The notes under the pieces: model-generated
Databases searched by the model: none
Seen by the model: the letters and a program-made list of their open reading frames with translations, nothing else
Told to the model about the DNA's origin: nothing
Shown: positions 39,461 to 48,175 of the stretch, in pieces
Layout of the letters: each line of letters begins with the position of its first letter
How positions within the stretch are numbered: position 1 is the first letter of the stretch
Origin: AP-15 sp963735445
GTDB taxonomy: Bacteria; Pseudomonadota; Alphaproteobacteria; ATCC43930; CGMCC-115725
DNA length: 64,000 nucleotides
Direction: 5' to 3'
NCBI GenBank assembly: GCA_963735445.1
Contig: CAVTLC010000008.1
Location: 52,752-116,751, forward strand
Translations under genes and position numbers: made by a program

Positions 39461-41191
39461 ATGAGGATGGCGGTGAGCAGATGGCTTAAGGTTGGGCATT
39501 TGGCCGGATTTGTCTTTGGCACGCTAACTGCCGCTACGGCGGTGGGGGCGTTGGCGAGCAATGAGGACGCTCCGGTTGGGCCGGCCGCTTCGCCTTACGG
39601 CGCCTATTTGGCGGGGCGCCATGCGCAAGAACAGGACGCTTTCGGGGCCGCGGCATCATGGTACGAACAGGCGTTGCGCGCCGATCCGCAATCGCCGGAA
39701 TTAATCAGTCGCACCTTTGTCATGGAGGCGAATGAAGGGCATTTCGACCGCGCTCTGCCGCTCGCCGAAAAGGCGCTAAAGCTCGACAGTTCGGATGCCG
39801 CGGCTGACCTCGTCCTCTTGGTAGACAGAGCAAAATCCGGCGACAAAGCCGGGGCTTTAGCGCGCGCCGAGGCTCTGCCCGATGACGGATTGCATCGCTA
39901 TGTCAGCCCGCTTGCGCGAGCCTGGACGCGTGTGGCGATGGGCAATCTGCCGGGCGCCGAAGCGGCGCTGCACGATCTCGACAAATTCGATGGCTTTGCG
40001 CCGCTCGAATACTTCCAGCTCGGTCTGATTTACGATTTTGCTGAAAACCCGATAAAGGCCGAGGAGCTTTACAAAAAGACGCTAGCTGCGACCGGGCAAC
40101 TCAATTGGCGGCTGGCCGATGCAATGGCAAATTTTTATCAGCGCCACGGTCGCCCGGACGAAGCAGCCGCGATCTACGCCCGGTTCGTAAAAGAGAACCC
40201 GGGGAGCGAACTCGCCGAAATGGTGCAATCGTACAAGCCGGCGGGGACGCCCGCGCCGCTAATCCGCACCGCCACGGATGGTTTGGCCGAAGCCCTGTTT
40301 GACCTGGCGAGCGTTGTCAATCGGCCTGAAACCATCGACTTGGCGCTACTCTATGACCGCTGCGCCTTGCAGCTCGAACCCAATCTTACAGTGGCTCAGC
40401 TGTTGTTGGCCGATATTCTGACCGACCAACGAAAGCCGCAGGAGAGCCTCGCTGTACTGACCGCGATCCCGGCGAGCTCGCGTTATTCTTGGTCGGCGCA
40501 ATTGCGCGCTGCCGCCAATCTCGAGGCACTCGACCGCACCGACCAGGCTACCGCTCAGCTCCAGGCGATGGCGGCAAAGGAGCCCAAATGGGCGTCCGCC
40601 GTGATCCAGCTTGGTGATCTGTTGCGCGGACAAAAGCGGTTTTCGGAGGCCGCCGACGCCTACAGCGAAGCGATCAAACGACTCAAAGCCGAAGAGATGC
40701 CGCCTCGCTGGTCGCTCTATTACAGTCGGGGTATCGCCTACGAACGTTCGAACCAATGGAGCCTTGCCGAGGCCGATCTCGAGCACGCTTTGGAGCTCAA
40801 GCCGGATCAGCCCTTGGTGCTGAATTACCTTGGCTACTCCTGGATCGACCGCGGCCAAAAATTGAAAAGCGGTTTGAAGATGATCGAGAAGGCGGTCGAG
40901 TTGCGGCCTGACGACGGCTATATCGTCGACAGCCTGGGTTGGGCTCATTATCGTCTGGGGGATTATGCCAGCGCTGTCCAATATCTAGAAAAAGCGCTCG
41001 AGCTGGTGCCTGAGGATCCAACGATCAACGATCACTTGGGTGATGCCTATTGGAAGAGCGGGCGGGTAAACGAAGCGCGTTACCAATGGCGCCGCGCTCT
41101 GCAATTCAAACCCGATAAGGACGAAATCAAGCCGATTGAAGCCAAGCTCGACCGCGGTCTGCCGATCACGACGAAAGCCGGTGGCGGCTGA
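39461..41191 (+). CDS. Tetratricopeptide-repeat protein, exported
   Basis: The product is 576 residues from the ATG at 39461. An in-frame ATG at 39428 overlaps the ETF-QO stop. Residues 10-34 are a signal peptide or anchor (VGHLAGFVFGTLTAATAVGALAS). The rest is built of TPR motifs, clearest near the C-terminus: PLVLNYLGYSWIDRGQ, GYIVDSLGWAHYRLGDYASAVQYLEKAL and PTINDHLGDAYWKSGRVNEARYQWRRAL. Alphaproteobacterial genomes often keep such a TPR protein just before ispE. It probably scaffolds an envelope complex; the exact role is unknown. Confidence 0.85.
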   Translation: MRMAVSRWLKVGHLAGFVFGTLTAATAVGALASNEDAPVGPAASPYGAYLAGRHAQEQDAFGAAASWYEQALRADPQSPELISRTFVMEANEGHFDRALPLAEKALKLDSSDAAADLVLLVDRAKSGDKAGALARAEALPDDGLHRYVSPLARAWTRVAMGNLPGAEAALHDLDKFDGFAPLEYFQLGLIYDFAENPIKAEELYKKTLAATGQLNWRLADAMANFYQRHGRPDEAAAIYARFVKENPGSELAEMVQSYKPAGTPAPLIRTATDGLAEALFDLASVVNRPETIDLALLYDRCALQLEPNLTVAQLLLADILTDQRKPQESLAVLTAIPASSRYSWSAQLRAAANLEALDRTDQATAQLQAMAAKEPKWASAVIQLGDLLRGQKRFSEAADAYSEAIKRLKAEEMPPRWSLYYSRGIAYERSNQWSLAEADLEHALELKPDQPLVLNYLGYSWIDRGQKLKSGLKMIEKAVELRPDDGYIVDSLGWAHYRLGDYASAVQYLEKALELVPEDPTINDHLGDAYWKSGRVNEARYQWRRALQFKPDKDEIKPIEAKLDRGLPITTKAGGG

Positions 41192-41193
41192 GT

Positions 41194-42069
41194 TTGACGC
41201 CGACCACGGTTTTTGCTCCGGCAAAGATCAATCTCTATCTTCATCTGATCGGGCGGCGGCCCGACGGCTATCATCTGGTTGACAGCCTCGTCGCGTTTGC
41301 CGATATCGGCGATCGCCTGACTGTGCGGCCCGCGAGCGCAGTCTCCCTAGATTTAATCGGGGATGAAGCCGAGGGCCTCGCCGCCGAGCGCGACAATCTG
41401 GTGTTGCGCGCCGCCCGGCTGCTCGCCGATCACGCCGGGATCAGCGTCGGCGCCGCCTTGCTGCTCGAGAAAAACCTGCCGGTCGCTTCCGGCATCGGTG
41501 GTGGCTCGGCCGATGCGGCGGCCGCTTTGCGCGCCTTGCGGGATCTTTGGCGGGTCGCGATGGACGATGCCGCCCTGGCCCGGCTAGGCGAGCGGCTCGG
41601 CGCCGATGTCCCCGTCTGCGTCTACGGACGCGCTGCGTGGGTCGCAGGCATCGGCGATTGCGTCGAGTTTGCCCCGGATGTGCCGGCTGCCGGCGTTCTT
41701 CTCGTCAATCCACGGCGCCCGCTAGCAACCGGTGCTGTGTTCAACACGCGTCGCGGCCCGTTTGGCAGCACTGCCATGCGATTTGCACCGATGCCGCGCG
41801 ACGCGGCGGCACTCGCCCAGGCCTTGGCGCCGCTGCGCAACGACCTCACCGAGGCGGCGATCGAGTTGGTCCCCGAGATCGGTGAAATACTGGCGGTGCT
41901 GGGCCGGCTTTCGGGGGCCTTGATCGCCCGAATGAGCGGCAGCGGCGCCACCTGCTTCGCGTTGTTTGCCGATCGCGCGGCAGCCGAACGAGGGCGCGAC
42001 GAACTTGCTGTCGAGCGAACCCGGCTGGTGGTGCGCCGCCGGCGCTCTTATTGCCGAGAGCCGCCGTAG
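41194..42069 (+). CDS. ispE: 4-diphosphocytidyl-2-C-methyl-D-erythritol kinase
   Basis: The product is 291 residues of the GHMP kinase superfamily. The substrate motif AKINLYLHLIGRRPDGYHLVDSLV and the ATP-binding loop PVASGIGGGSADAAAALR (near residues 96-113) identify IspE. MSGSGATCFALF is the C-terminal GHMP motif 3. It catalyses the ATP-dependent step of the methylerythritol phosphate pathway to isoprenoids. The start is TTG at 41194, two bases after the TPR stop, so translation is coupled. Confidence 0.95.
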   Translation: MTPTTVFAPAKINLYLHLIGRRPDGYHLVDSLVAFADIGDRLTVRPASAVSLDLIGDEAEGLAAERDNLVLRAARLLADHAGISVGAALLLEKNLPVASGIGGGSADAAAALRALRDLWRVAMDDAALARLGERLGADVPVCVYGRAAWVAGIGDCVEFAPDVPAAGVLLVNPRRPLATGAVFNTRRGPFGSTAMRFAPMPRDAAALAQALAPLRNDLTEAAIELVPEIGEILAVLGRLSGALIARMSGSGATCFALFADRAAAERGRDELAVERTRLVVRRRRSYCREPP

Positions 42070-42166
42070 CGACCTCGATTTTGATCGGGCATTATCCAAA
42101 CCGCGCCGTAATACTCGATGACGCAACCTTCTGCCGGGTTGGCGGGCGGCGTGCCTCCTGCTCAAC

Positions 42167-43052
42167 TCAGCGCAGCATCGAACGGACGAAGGCGCCGCCA
42201 GCCTTGATTGCTTCGGACCCGGCCTTGAGTTCGGGATGGAACAGGTGCCAGACATGGATCATCTCGGGCCAGATCTGAAGATCGACCCGGACATCGGCAG
42301 CGCCAGCGACCTTCGCTAGAGCCAGCGCATCGTCCAGCAGCGTTTCACAAGCGCCGACCTGGATCATCAGCGGAGCGAGCCCTTTGAAATCGGCATGGAT
42401 CGGCGACGCCAATGGCGAGCGGGGATCAGCGCCGTTCAGATACAGCCTTGCCATGTCGAGAATGCCGGCGCGCTGCACGGTCGGATCGCTCGCGGCGCGG
42501 CTCGTCATCGTCTCGCCCGCCGCCTCCATATCGACCCACGGCGAAATGCACCAGCCGCAGGCAGGCTGCGGCAGGCCAGCGTCGCGGATCGCCACCATCG
42601 CCGAAACCACGAGGCCGCCACCGGCGCTGTCGCCGGCAATCGCGATCCGCCCCGGAGCGAGACCGCGTCCCAGCAGAAAACGATAGCCGGCGAGCGCGTC
42701 GTCGACCGCGGCCGGGAACGGATGCTCCGGCGCCAGCCGGTAATCGAGCGCCAACGCCGCAACGCCGCAGGCGCGACCGGCTTCCGCCACCAGATGGCGG
42801 TGGCTATCGAGCGAGCCGATCACATAGCCGCCGCCATGCAAGTACATCAGCGCGGCATCACGCGCGTCGTTCGGTGTCGTCGTCCATTCCGCCCGCACGC
42901 CGTTCGCGGTTACCGGCTCGATCCCGATATCGGTGGCGAGGCGATAGGCGCAGGCCGCGCTGATCGATGTCCTTGCGGCGCTGTCGGTAATCGTCGGAAC
43001 GCGGCCGTGCCGCCAACTTGGCGCGCAATGCGCCGATTTCCGGATCGCTCAT
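42167..43052 (-). pseudogene. Alpha/beta hydrolase of the hormone-sensitive-lipase family, one frameshift
   Basis: The ATG at 43052 follows GGGAGATTGAG and opens MSDPEIGALRAKLAARPRSDDYRQRRKDID. Near 42960 the frame moves by one base into ACAYRLATDIGIEPVTANGVRAEWTTTP and then the full catalytic part: YLHGGGYVIGS (oxyanion motif), IAGDSAGGGL (nucleophile Ser), and the C-terminal HVWHLFHP. The remaining ORF from 42898 is 243 residues and still holds all catalytic residues. Acts on acyl esters in related proteins. A single base change would restore it, so sequencing error is possible. Confidence 0.8.
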
Positions 43053-43070
43053 CTCAATCTCCCATATCGG

Positions 43071-44669
43071 CTAGCGATCGAGCCAAACGTCTTCCATTCG
43101 CCAGCCATTGTAGATGCTGTTGACCATGATCGTCAGCCCTTTGACATAAGGCTGCCAGCAGGTGGCAGCGTCATTGTAATAGATGACGGGGCGGGCGCCG
43201 TCCTGCTGCAACCGCTCGTCGATCTGTTGCACGAGCGCTTTGCGCTTTTGCGGATCGGCTTCCATCGACTGCCGGTCAAACATTTTTTCGATGTCGCGAT
43301 TGCAATAGCCTGTGACATTGAGCAGCGAACCGCAGGCGTAATTCTGATAGAATTGCTGGTCGGGATCGTCGACCCCGCTCGCGCCAAGGCCGAGTGCGAC
43401 GGTGTAGTCGTGCCGCGCCAGTTTGGGAAACCACACCGCGGTGTCGACGAGGTCGAGTTCGCCCTCGATGTAGATCGATTTGAGCTGGTCGATGACGATT
43501 ACCGCGGGGTCGCGCGCGATCGGGATATTACGGGCGGATACCTTGATCTTTAGCGGATGATCGGGACCGTAACCGAACTTTGCCATGATCGCTCGCGCTT
43601 CCGCCCGGTTCTTGGCGATATCGGGTCCATAACCGGGCAATTCCTGCAGCATGTTCGGGGTCAATCCCCAGACCCCGGCGGGAGGCGGCAACATCGCACC
43701 CCCGATCTCGCCGTGCCCGTCGCCGAGAATGTCGAGAAAGGCTTTGCGATCGAGGCTCAGCGCCATTGCCCGGCGGATTTCGGGGTTGTCGAAGGGCGGC
43801 GCCTTCGGGTTGATGTCGAGAGTGCGGCTGGCGTTCATCGAAACCGTGTCGCAAATCGCCTTCGGCGCTTGCGCCTTGATGTCCTTAACCAGCGGAATTG
43901 CGACGTCATAAGGCCAGGTCAGATCGAATTTGCCCGAGATAAAGGCCAGGATCGCGGTCGAGCGGTTCGGGATGATCGAAAATTCGATGCCGTCCAAATA
44001 TGGCCGGCCCGGCTTCCAGTAATCCGGGTTGCGGGTCAGGCTGATCCGCTCGTTGGGCTTGAACTCAACAAATTTGAACGGTCCCGTGCCGATCGGATGG
44101 TGCCGCATCTCCGCCGGCGGAACATGACACGGGTAGATCGGGGCATAGCCCGAGGCGAGCAGCGCGATCAATGCCGGCTGTGGCCGTTTAAGGATAAAGA
44201 CCGCTTCGGTATCGCCATTCGCGACCACCTCTTCGACATTGCTGTACCAGGCGGCGCGCGGATTGATCCGCAATTTGGGGCTCGCTTTATCGAGCAGCAG
44301 ATCCCAGGTGCATTTGACGTCGGCAGCGGAGAATGGCCGGCCGTCATGCCATTTCACCCCGTTGCGCAGCTCAAACATCAGACGCTTGCCATCATCGCTC
44401 GTCCGCCAGCTTGTAGCGAGATCGGGCACGATCGAGGCGAGGCTGTTTTGCGCAACGTGCTGGTCGTAAAGAACCAGGTTGTTGAAGACCGGCATCATCG
44501 GCATCGAGGTCGACAGGCTCGCCTCCTCGAGCACCGACATGCTGGCCGGGCTGTCGCGATGATAGATCCGCAAAACGCCACCGGATTTTTGCGCGAAGCC
44601 CGGAACGGCGGCAATCAACAGGGCCAGGACGAAAGCTGTTAATCCGAATGGCATCTTGCCGAGAGGCAT
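43071..44669 (-). CDS. ABC transporter substrate-binding protein, family 5 (peptide/nickel type)
   Basis: The product is 532 residues with a signal peptide (ALLIAAVPGFA, cleavage before QKSGG). Family 5 blocks are clear: LATSWRTSDDGKRLMFELRNGVKWHDGRPFSAADV and GTGPFKFVEFKPNERISLTRNPDYWKPG, plus a C-terminal lobe. It binds peptides or other solutes in the periplasm. No permease or ATPase genes are adjacent, so the partner transporter must be elsewhere, or this is an orphan binding protein. The neighbouring hydrolase is 18 bases downstream on the same strand. Confidence 0.88.
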   Translation of the reverse strand: MPLGKMPFGLTAFVLALLIAAVPGFAQKSGGVLRIYHRDSPASMSVLEEASLSTSMPMMPVFNNLVLYDQHVAQNSLASIVPDLATSWRTSDDGKRLMFELRNGVKWHDGRPFSAADVKCTWDLLLDKASPKLRINPRAAWYSNVEEVVANGDTEAVFILKRPQPALIALLASGYAPIYPCHVPPAEMRHHPIGTGPFKFVEFKPNERISLTRNPDYWKPGRPYLDGIEFSIIPNRSTAILAFISGKFDLTWPYDVAIPLVKDIKAQAPKAICDTVSMNASRTLDINPKAPPFDNPEIRRAMALSLDRKAFLDILGDGHGEIGGAMLPPPAGVWGLTPNMLQELPGYGPDIAKNRAEARAIMAKFGYGPDHPLKIKVSARNIPIARDPAVIVIDQLKSIYIEGELDLVDTAVWFPKLARHDYTVALGLGASGVDDPDQQFYQNYACGSLLNVTGYCNRDIEKMFDRQSMEADPQKRKALVQQIDERLQQDGARPVIYYNDAATCWQPYVKGLTIMVNSIYNGWRMEDVWLDR

Positions 44670-44828
44670 AACCGGACCCTGTTTATTCGTGTCGTAAAAC
44701 GAATTTTCGCCGCGCTTGCGACCGCTGGCAGTAGAACGATCGGCAGAGCGACTGCGTAGCCGCGGACAATAGCCGCAATAATAAACGGCTGCATGAACCC
44801 ATGAAATTCGCTTGAGGCGGGGCAGCGC

Positions 44829-45200
44829 TCAGTGGCGGGACTGACTGCCGGCGACGGTGATGGTAATGTGGCCCATCGTCGTATCGGCTCTGGCGCCGTG
44901 CCAATGGCGCTCACCCGCTTTGATGTGCACGACATCGCCGACATTGATTTCGCGCTGTTCGCGCTCATTGGCGACAATGCCGGAGCCCGAGGTCACGATC
45001 AGCACCTGATCGCAGTTATGGCTATGCCACCCGGTGGTGCTGCCTTGTGAGAAATTCACCACACTGCAGTTATAGTTGGCGGAGTCCCCAGGCGGAATGA
45101 TCGTCTGGCGTGATCGGGAAACCGGCCCAGTATAACCCTCGATCGGCTCAGCGCCTTCCATCGGAACATTGGGGATGTCTTTGAGTGTGACAACCTTCAT
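44829..45200 (-). CDS. Cupin-domain protein
   Basis: The product is 123 residues from the ATG at 45200, preceded by the strong site GAGGAGGAGTTCGTC. The upstream frame to 45242 has no reason to be translated. Cupin motif 1 is TGWHSHNCDQVLIVTSGSGIV and motif 2 is INVGDVVHIKAGERHWHGA. The histidines and Glu of these motifs bind a metal. The small single-domain form suggests a dioxygenase, isomerase or ligand-binding role. An inverted repeat about 40 bases upstream could be its operator. Confidence 0.8.
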   Translation of the reverse strand: MKVVTLKDIPNVPMEGAEPIEGYTGPVSRSRQTIIPPGDSANYNCSVVNFSQGSTTGWHSHNCDQVLIVTSGSGIVANEREQREINVGDVVHIKAGERHWHGARADTTMGHITITVAGSQSRH

Positions 45201-45240
45201 GACGAACTCCTCCTCGTTTTTAATAGGTTTGTCCCAATAC

Positions 45241-45253
45241 ACTGGACACCAGT
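45241..45253. promoter_or_regulatory. Operator-like palindrome upstream of the cupin gene
   Basis: ACTGG-ACA-CCAGT is a perfect 5+3+5 inverted repeat located 41-53 bases before the cupin ATG. The TGG-N3-CCA core recalls the TGGT-N3-ACCA spacing of GntR/FadR-type sites, but no such regulator is encoded nearby. Confidence 0.35.
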
Positions 45254-45298
45254 CTCAGCGGATCTCATGCCGGTGAGCCCCTTTGCCCTGGAATGCGA

Positions 45299-46141
45299 TC
45301 AGGCCTGCGCCGACGACCAATTGTAGATCCGCGCCAGTGTCTCACCCATCAGGGCGGCGCGTTCGCTATTGGACAGGCGATCGGTGACGCGAAACGCTTC
45401 GACGCCTTGTTCATAGGTCAACATTCCGACCGCTCGGGTCCAGTCGGTGCCCCACATGCAGCGGGCGAAACCAAAGGCATCGAAGACACGGCCGAGCGGA
45501 TCCCAGATGTCGTTATAAGGGAAGGGTTCGTGCGAGAGCGTGCAAGCCCCGCTGACTTTCACTGCAACATTATCGTGAGCGGCCATAGCCAGCAGTTTTG
45601 GCAGATCGGCGAAAGGCTCCGCGGGAGGGGGCGGCTCGTGCGGCTGCGGCAGGCCGAGATGGTCGATCACCAGCCGCGTGTTGGGATTTCGCGCCGCCAG
45701 CTGCCTCGCCTGATCGAGGCGCCCGGTACACGCCAGATTGACCGGCAAGGAGTGCCGTGCCGCTGTGGCCAGGACACGGTTGATGCTGGGGTCGGCGGGG
45801 TCGGTTGATACGTTGTCTCTCAAGAAGACGCGAATGCCGACCGTGCCCTTTGCGCCGGCCCAATCGGCGATCGTCTCGACCACGGCGGGATCGGTTGGGT
45901 CGACCGGCTTCACCAGTCTGAACCGCTCGGGATGAGCCGCATAAACCGCAACTGCATAGCTCGCGTCGTAGCGATACATGCTAAACGGCGAGACCAGCAC
46001 GGCGCCGTCGACCCCGACCGCATCCATCGCGGCCACCATCTGGTCGCCGGTCACCTCCGCCGGACCATAGAGAGTCCCGACCCACGGGCGGCCCGGGTGG
46101 TTGCGCTCGTAGGCATGGACCTGGGCATCTAGTGTCGGCAT
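45299..46141 (-). CDS. Amidohydrolase family (TIM-barrel) protein
   Basis: The product is 280 residues from the ATG at 46141 (GGGGGGAGAC before it). The start DAQVHAYERNHPGRPWVG, the central VIDHLGLPQ and the late MWGTDWTRAV are the metal/active-site strands of the amidohydrolase-2 group that includes pyrone-dicarboxylate lactonase-like enzymes. The usual DxHxH is reduced to DAQVH here, a common variant. It probably hydrolyses a lactone or decarboxylates an aromatic-derived acid. No signal sequence. Confidence 0.8.
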   Translation of the reverse strand: MPTLDAQVHAYERNHPGRPWVGTLYGPAEVTGDQMVAAMDAVGVDGAVLVSPFSMYRYDASYAVAVYAAHPERFRLVKPVDPTDPAVVETIADWAGAKGTVGIRVFLRDNVSTDPADPSINRVLATAARHSLPVNLACTGRLDQARQLAARNPNTRLVIDHLGLPQPHEPPPPAEPFADLPKLLAMAAHDNVAVKVSGACTLSHEPFPYNDIWDPLGRVFDAFGFARCMWGTDWTRAVGMLTYEQGVEAFRVTDRLSNSERAALMGETLARIYNWSSAQA

Positions 46142-46328
46142 GTCTCCCCCCTTCGAGACCGATGTTGGTTGGGACCCGATATCGATCCCCGGCAAAGAAC
46201 AGTAAGCGTGCGGCGCCGCAGCTTGGGACGCTACGTTGCTCGGCTCTCGGGTTCAAGTAACCCTTGGTAGCTGGCCACAGCGCGGTGCGAATGCCGAAAA
46301 CGCCGGCCGCGGTGCTTAGACCAGCGAT

Positions 46329-47186
46329 CTAGCCCTGGAGGTGAGAACGCACGATCTCGGCGAGGAGCGGGTTGAAACGGTCGGCGGCCTCGTACTGCAC
46401 CCAATGGCCGGCACCCTCGATGATTTCGAACCGGGCATCGGGCTGAAACGAGCGCAATGTGTTGGCGCGCTCGTCGAGATGCGGATAGGCGGTGGCGTCG
46501 CGGCCGCCCCAAATGCCGTCGAGCCGCGCCTTGACCAGCGGCAGAGCACGAACAAGCGTGTCGGCACGGGAAAAGCGCCGGCTCCTGACCCGGCCACGCG
46601 GAGCATTAGTTGATTGAATATAGACCGCGAGCTCGTCAATTTTTGCCGGATCGGCGATCATTAAAGCACCGAGATTGTGATGATGCACCGCGAGCGCTTC
46701 CGCGGTCGACGACCCGGCCGGGACGCGCTGGAGATCGGTCGGCTGGCGGATCAGGCCGAGCCCATTCGAGCCGACAACGGTAAAGGCGCGCACCCGGTCG
46801 CCGAGCTGGGCTGCGACATGCCCGCCTAACACGCCGCCGAACGAAAACCCTGCGAGATGCAGCGGCTCCCGCCGCGGCAGAACGAGGTCTATCCCGCCGA
46901 CCAGAATACTCGCCAGGCCCTCGGCCGTATGGGGCTCGGGTGGGGTCGCCGACTCGCCGAGGCCCGGTAGGTCGGGGGCGATTACGGTAAAGCTGCGGGA
47001 AAGTGGCAAGACGTTGCGGATCCAATGTGTCCATGACCCGTAGCCACCATGGAACAGGACCAGAGGAGGTCCCGCACCCCAAATGCGCCAGACCATTTTG
47101 CCGTCGCCGCAAGGGGTCTCGACCCGGATGGCCTCCGCCGCTACGCCCTCGACAAAGGCTTTGGTTTCTTCGCTGATTTCGGCCAC
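46329..47186 (-). CDS. Alpha/beta hydrolase
   Basis: The product is 285 residues. Oxyanion segment LFHGGYGSWTHW, APDLPGLGES after strand 4, nucleophile elbow LAGFSFGG with Ser115 and a C-terminal GAGHWVQYEAAD with the catalytic His. The order resembles meta-cleavage-product hydrolases (MhpC/BphD type), and the amidohydrolase downstream on the same strand would fit an aromatic degradation context. This is only an inference. Confidence 0.8.
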   Translation of the reverse strand: MAEISEETKAFVEGVAAEAIRVETPCGDGKMVWRIWGAGPPLVLFHGGYGSWTHWIRNVLPLSRSFTVIAPDLPGLGESATPPEPHTAEGLASILVGGIDLVLPRREPLHLAGFSFGGVLGGHVAAQLGDRVRAFTVVGSNGLGLIRQPTDLQRVPAGSSTAEALAVHHHNLGALMIADPAKIDELAVYIQSTNAPRGRVRSRRFSRADTLVRALPLVKARLDGIWGGRDATAYPHLDERANTLRSFQPDARFEIIEGAGHWVQYEAADRFNPLLAEIVRSHLQG

Positions 47187-47325
47187 TGCTCGCCTCTGAC
47201 ACGATTTTCGTTGCAGCCAAATATCCGGTTTCCACTCCGCCGCCTAGCCCATTGCCGGAGGGTGTGGAACGCGGCTCGCTGTGTTCTGTTCAGCGATAGG
47301 GACAGCCCAAGCCGAAGGAGCGGAG

Positions 47326-47526
47326 ATGACGGACAATCGGGGACGCGCCCAAGATCCTCATGATATCGCCGAGGAAGGTCTCGACAAAATCATCGAAGGC
47401 GATGAGGAGAAAGGCCGCCGAATGATCGACGAGGCCAAGAAACGCGATCCGAAGGCGGTCGAAGACCTCGCCCAAGAAGTAGAACGAGATCGGGAACAAG
47501 CCGAACGCTTCATCGACAAGAAATAA
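47326..47526 (+). CDS. Small, highly charged helical protein
   Basis: The product is 66 residues from the ATG at 47326, preceded by GAAGGAGCGGAG. An upstream in-frame ATG at 47281 lacks a binding site. Nearly half of the residues are Asp, Glu, Lys or Arg, with an uninterrupted helical pattern (DKIIEGDEEKGRRMIDEAKK, then VEDLAQEVERDREQAERFIDKK). No signal or membrane part. It stands just upstream of hsp20-lon and may be part of a stress response, but no family is recognised. Confidence 0.6.
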   Translation: MTDNRGRAQDPHDIAEEGLDKIIEGDEEKGRRMIDEAKKRDPKAVEDLAQEVERDREQAERFIDKK

Positions 47527-47737
47527 GCAGCGTCGCGGCGCTGGCGGAAGCCGGATCAGCCGGCAAACCGCCACGCCGGCGCTGCTCTGATATTGATTTC
47601 GACCTGCCAGCGAAGGTGCGCGCCGGCGGCGCGACCTGCGATAAACATTGTTACTTTGTATCCCCTAATCCGTGGGCTTGGGCTGACTATATGACGCAAA
47701 GCGGCCATTGCAGCGCCGCTGCCGCTCGGAGCCGATA

Positions 47738-48133
47738 ATGCCGGAACGACAGTTGGAATCGTTGATGTGGGCGCAAGCCTGTGAGGCGATGGAGCGCGCC
47801 GAACGCCTGCACCGCCAATTCTTCCACCGGGCACACGCAACGCCGAACTGGGAGGCGCCCTGCGACATCTTCGAGACCGACGACACGTTGACCATACTGG
47901 TCGCTTTGCCCGGTGTCGCGGTCGAACAGATCCAGGTCACGATGAGCGCGGGCGTGCTGGTGGTCGTCGGCGAGCGTCCGCTGCCGCCGGAAATGGCAAA
48001 GGCCCGCATCCACCGGATGGAGATCCCGCACGGCCGCTTCGAGCGACGGATCGAGTTGCCGCCGGCACGGTTCGAGCTCTCCGGCCGGCATCTCGCGAAT
48101 GGCTGCCTGATGGTTCAGCTGCACAAACTCTGA
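47738..48133 (+). CDS. Hsp20/alpha-crystallin family small heat-shock protein
   Basis: The product is 131 residues from the ATG at 47738 with CGGAGC upstream. The alpha-crystallin domain runs from about residue 40: TLTILVALPGVAVEQIQVTMSAGVLVVVGER and IPHGRFERRIELPP. The conserved C-terminal I-x-I tail motif is not visible, so oligomer formation may differ. It binds unfolded proteins without ATP. The lon gene starts 42 bases downstream; the pair is almost certainly co-transcribed. Confidence 0.85.
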   Translation: MPERQLESLMWAQACEAMERAERLHRQFFHRAHATPNWEAPCDIFETDDTLTILVALPGVAVEQIQVTMSAGVLVVVGERPLPPEMAKARIHRMEIPHGRFERRIELPPARFELSGRHLANGCLMVQLHKL

Positions 48134-48175
48134 CGCGCGTCCGGCGCGATCCCGATTCACCCGAGGAAGTTCGGT

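Noticed and set aside
43557..44642. 361-codon plus-strand frame
   Set aside because: Antisense of the family 5 binding protein.
47640..47737. RNA thermometer (ROSE-type) in the hsp20 leader
   Set aside because: The leader is GC-rich near the ribosome binding site, but I could not find the ROSE signature or a convincing stem covering it.
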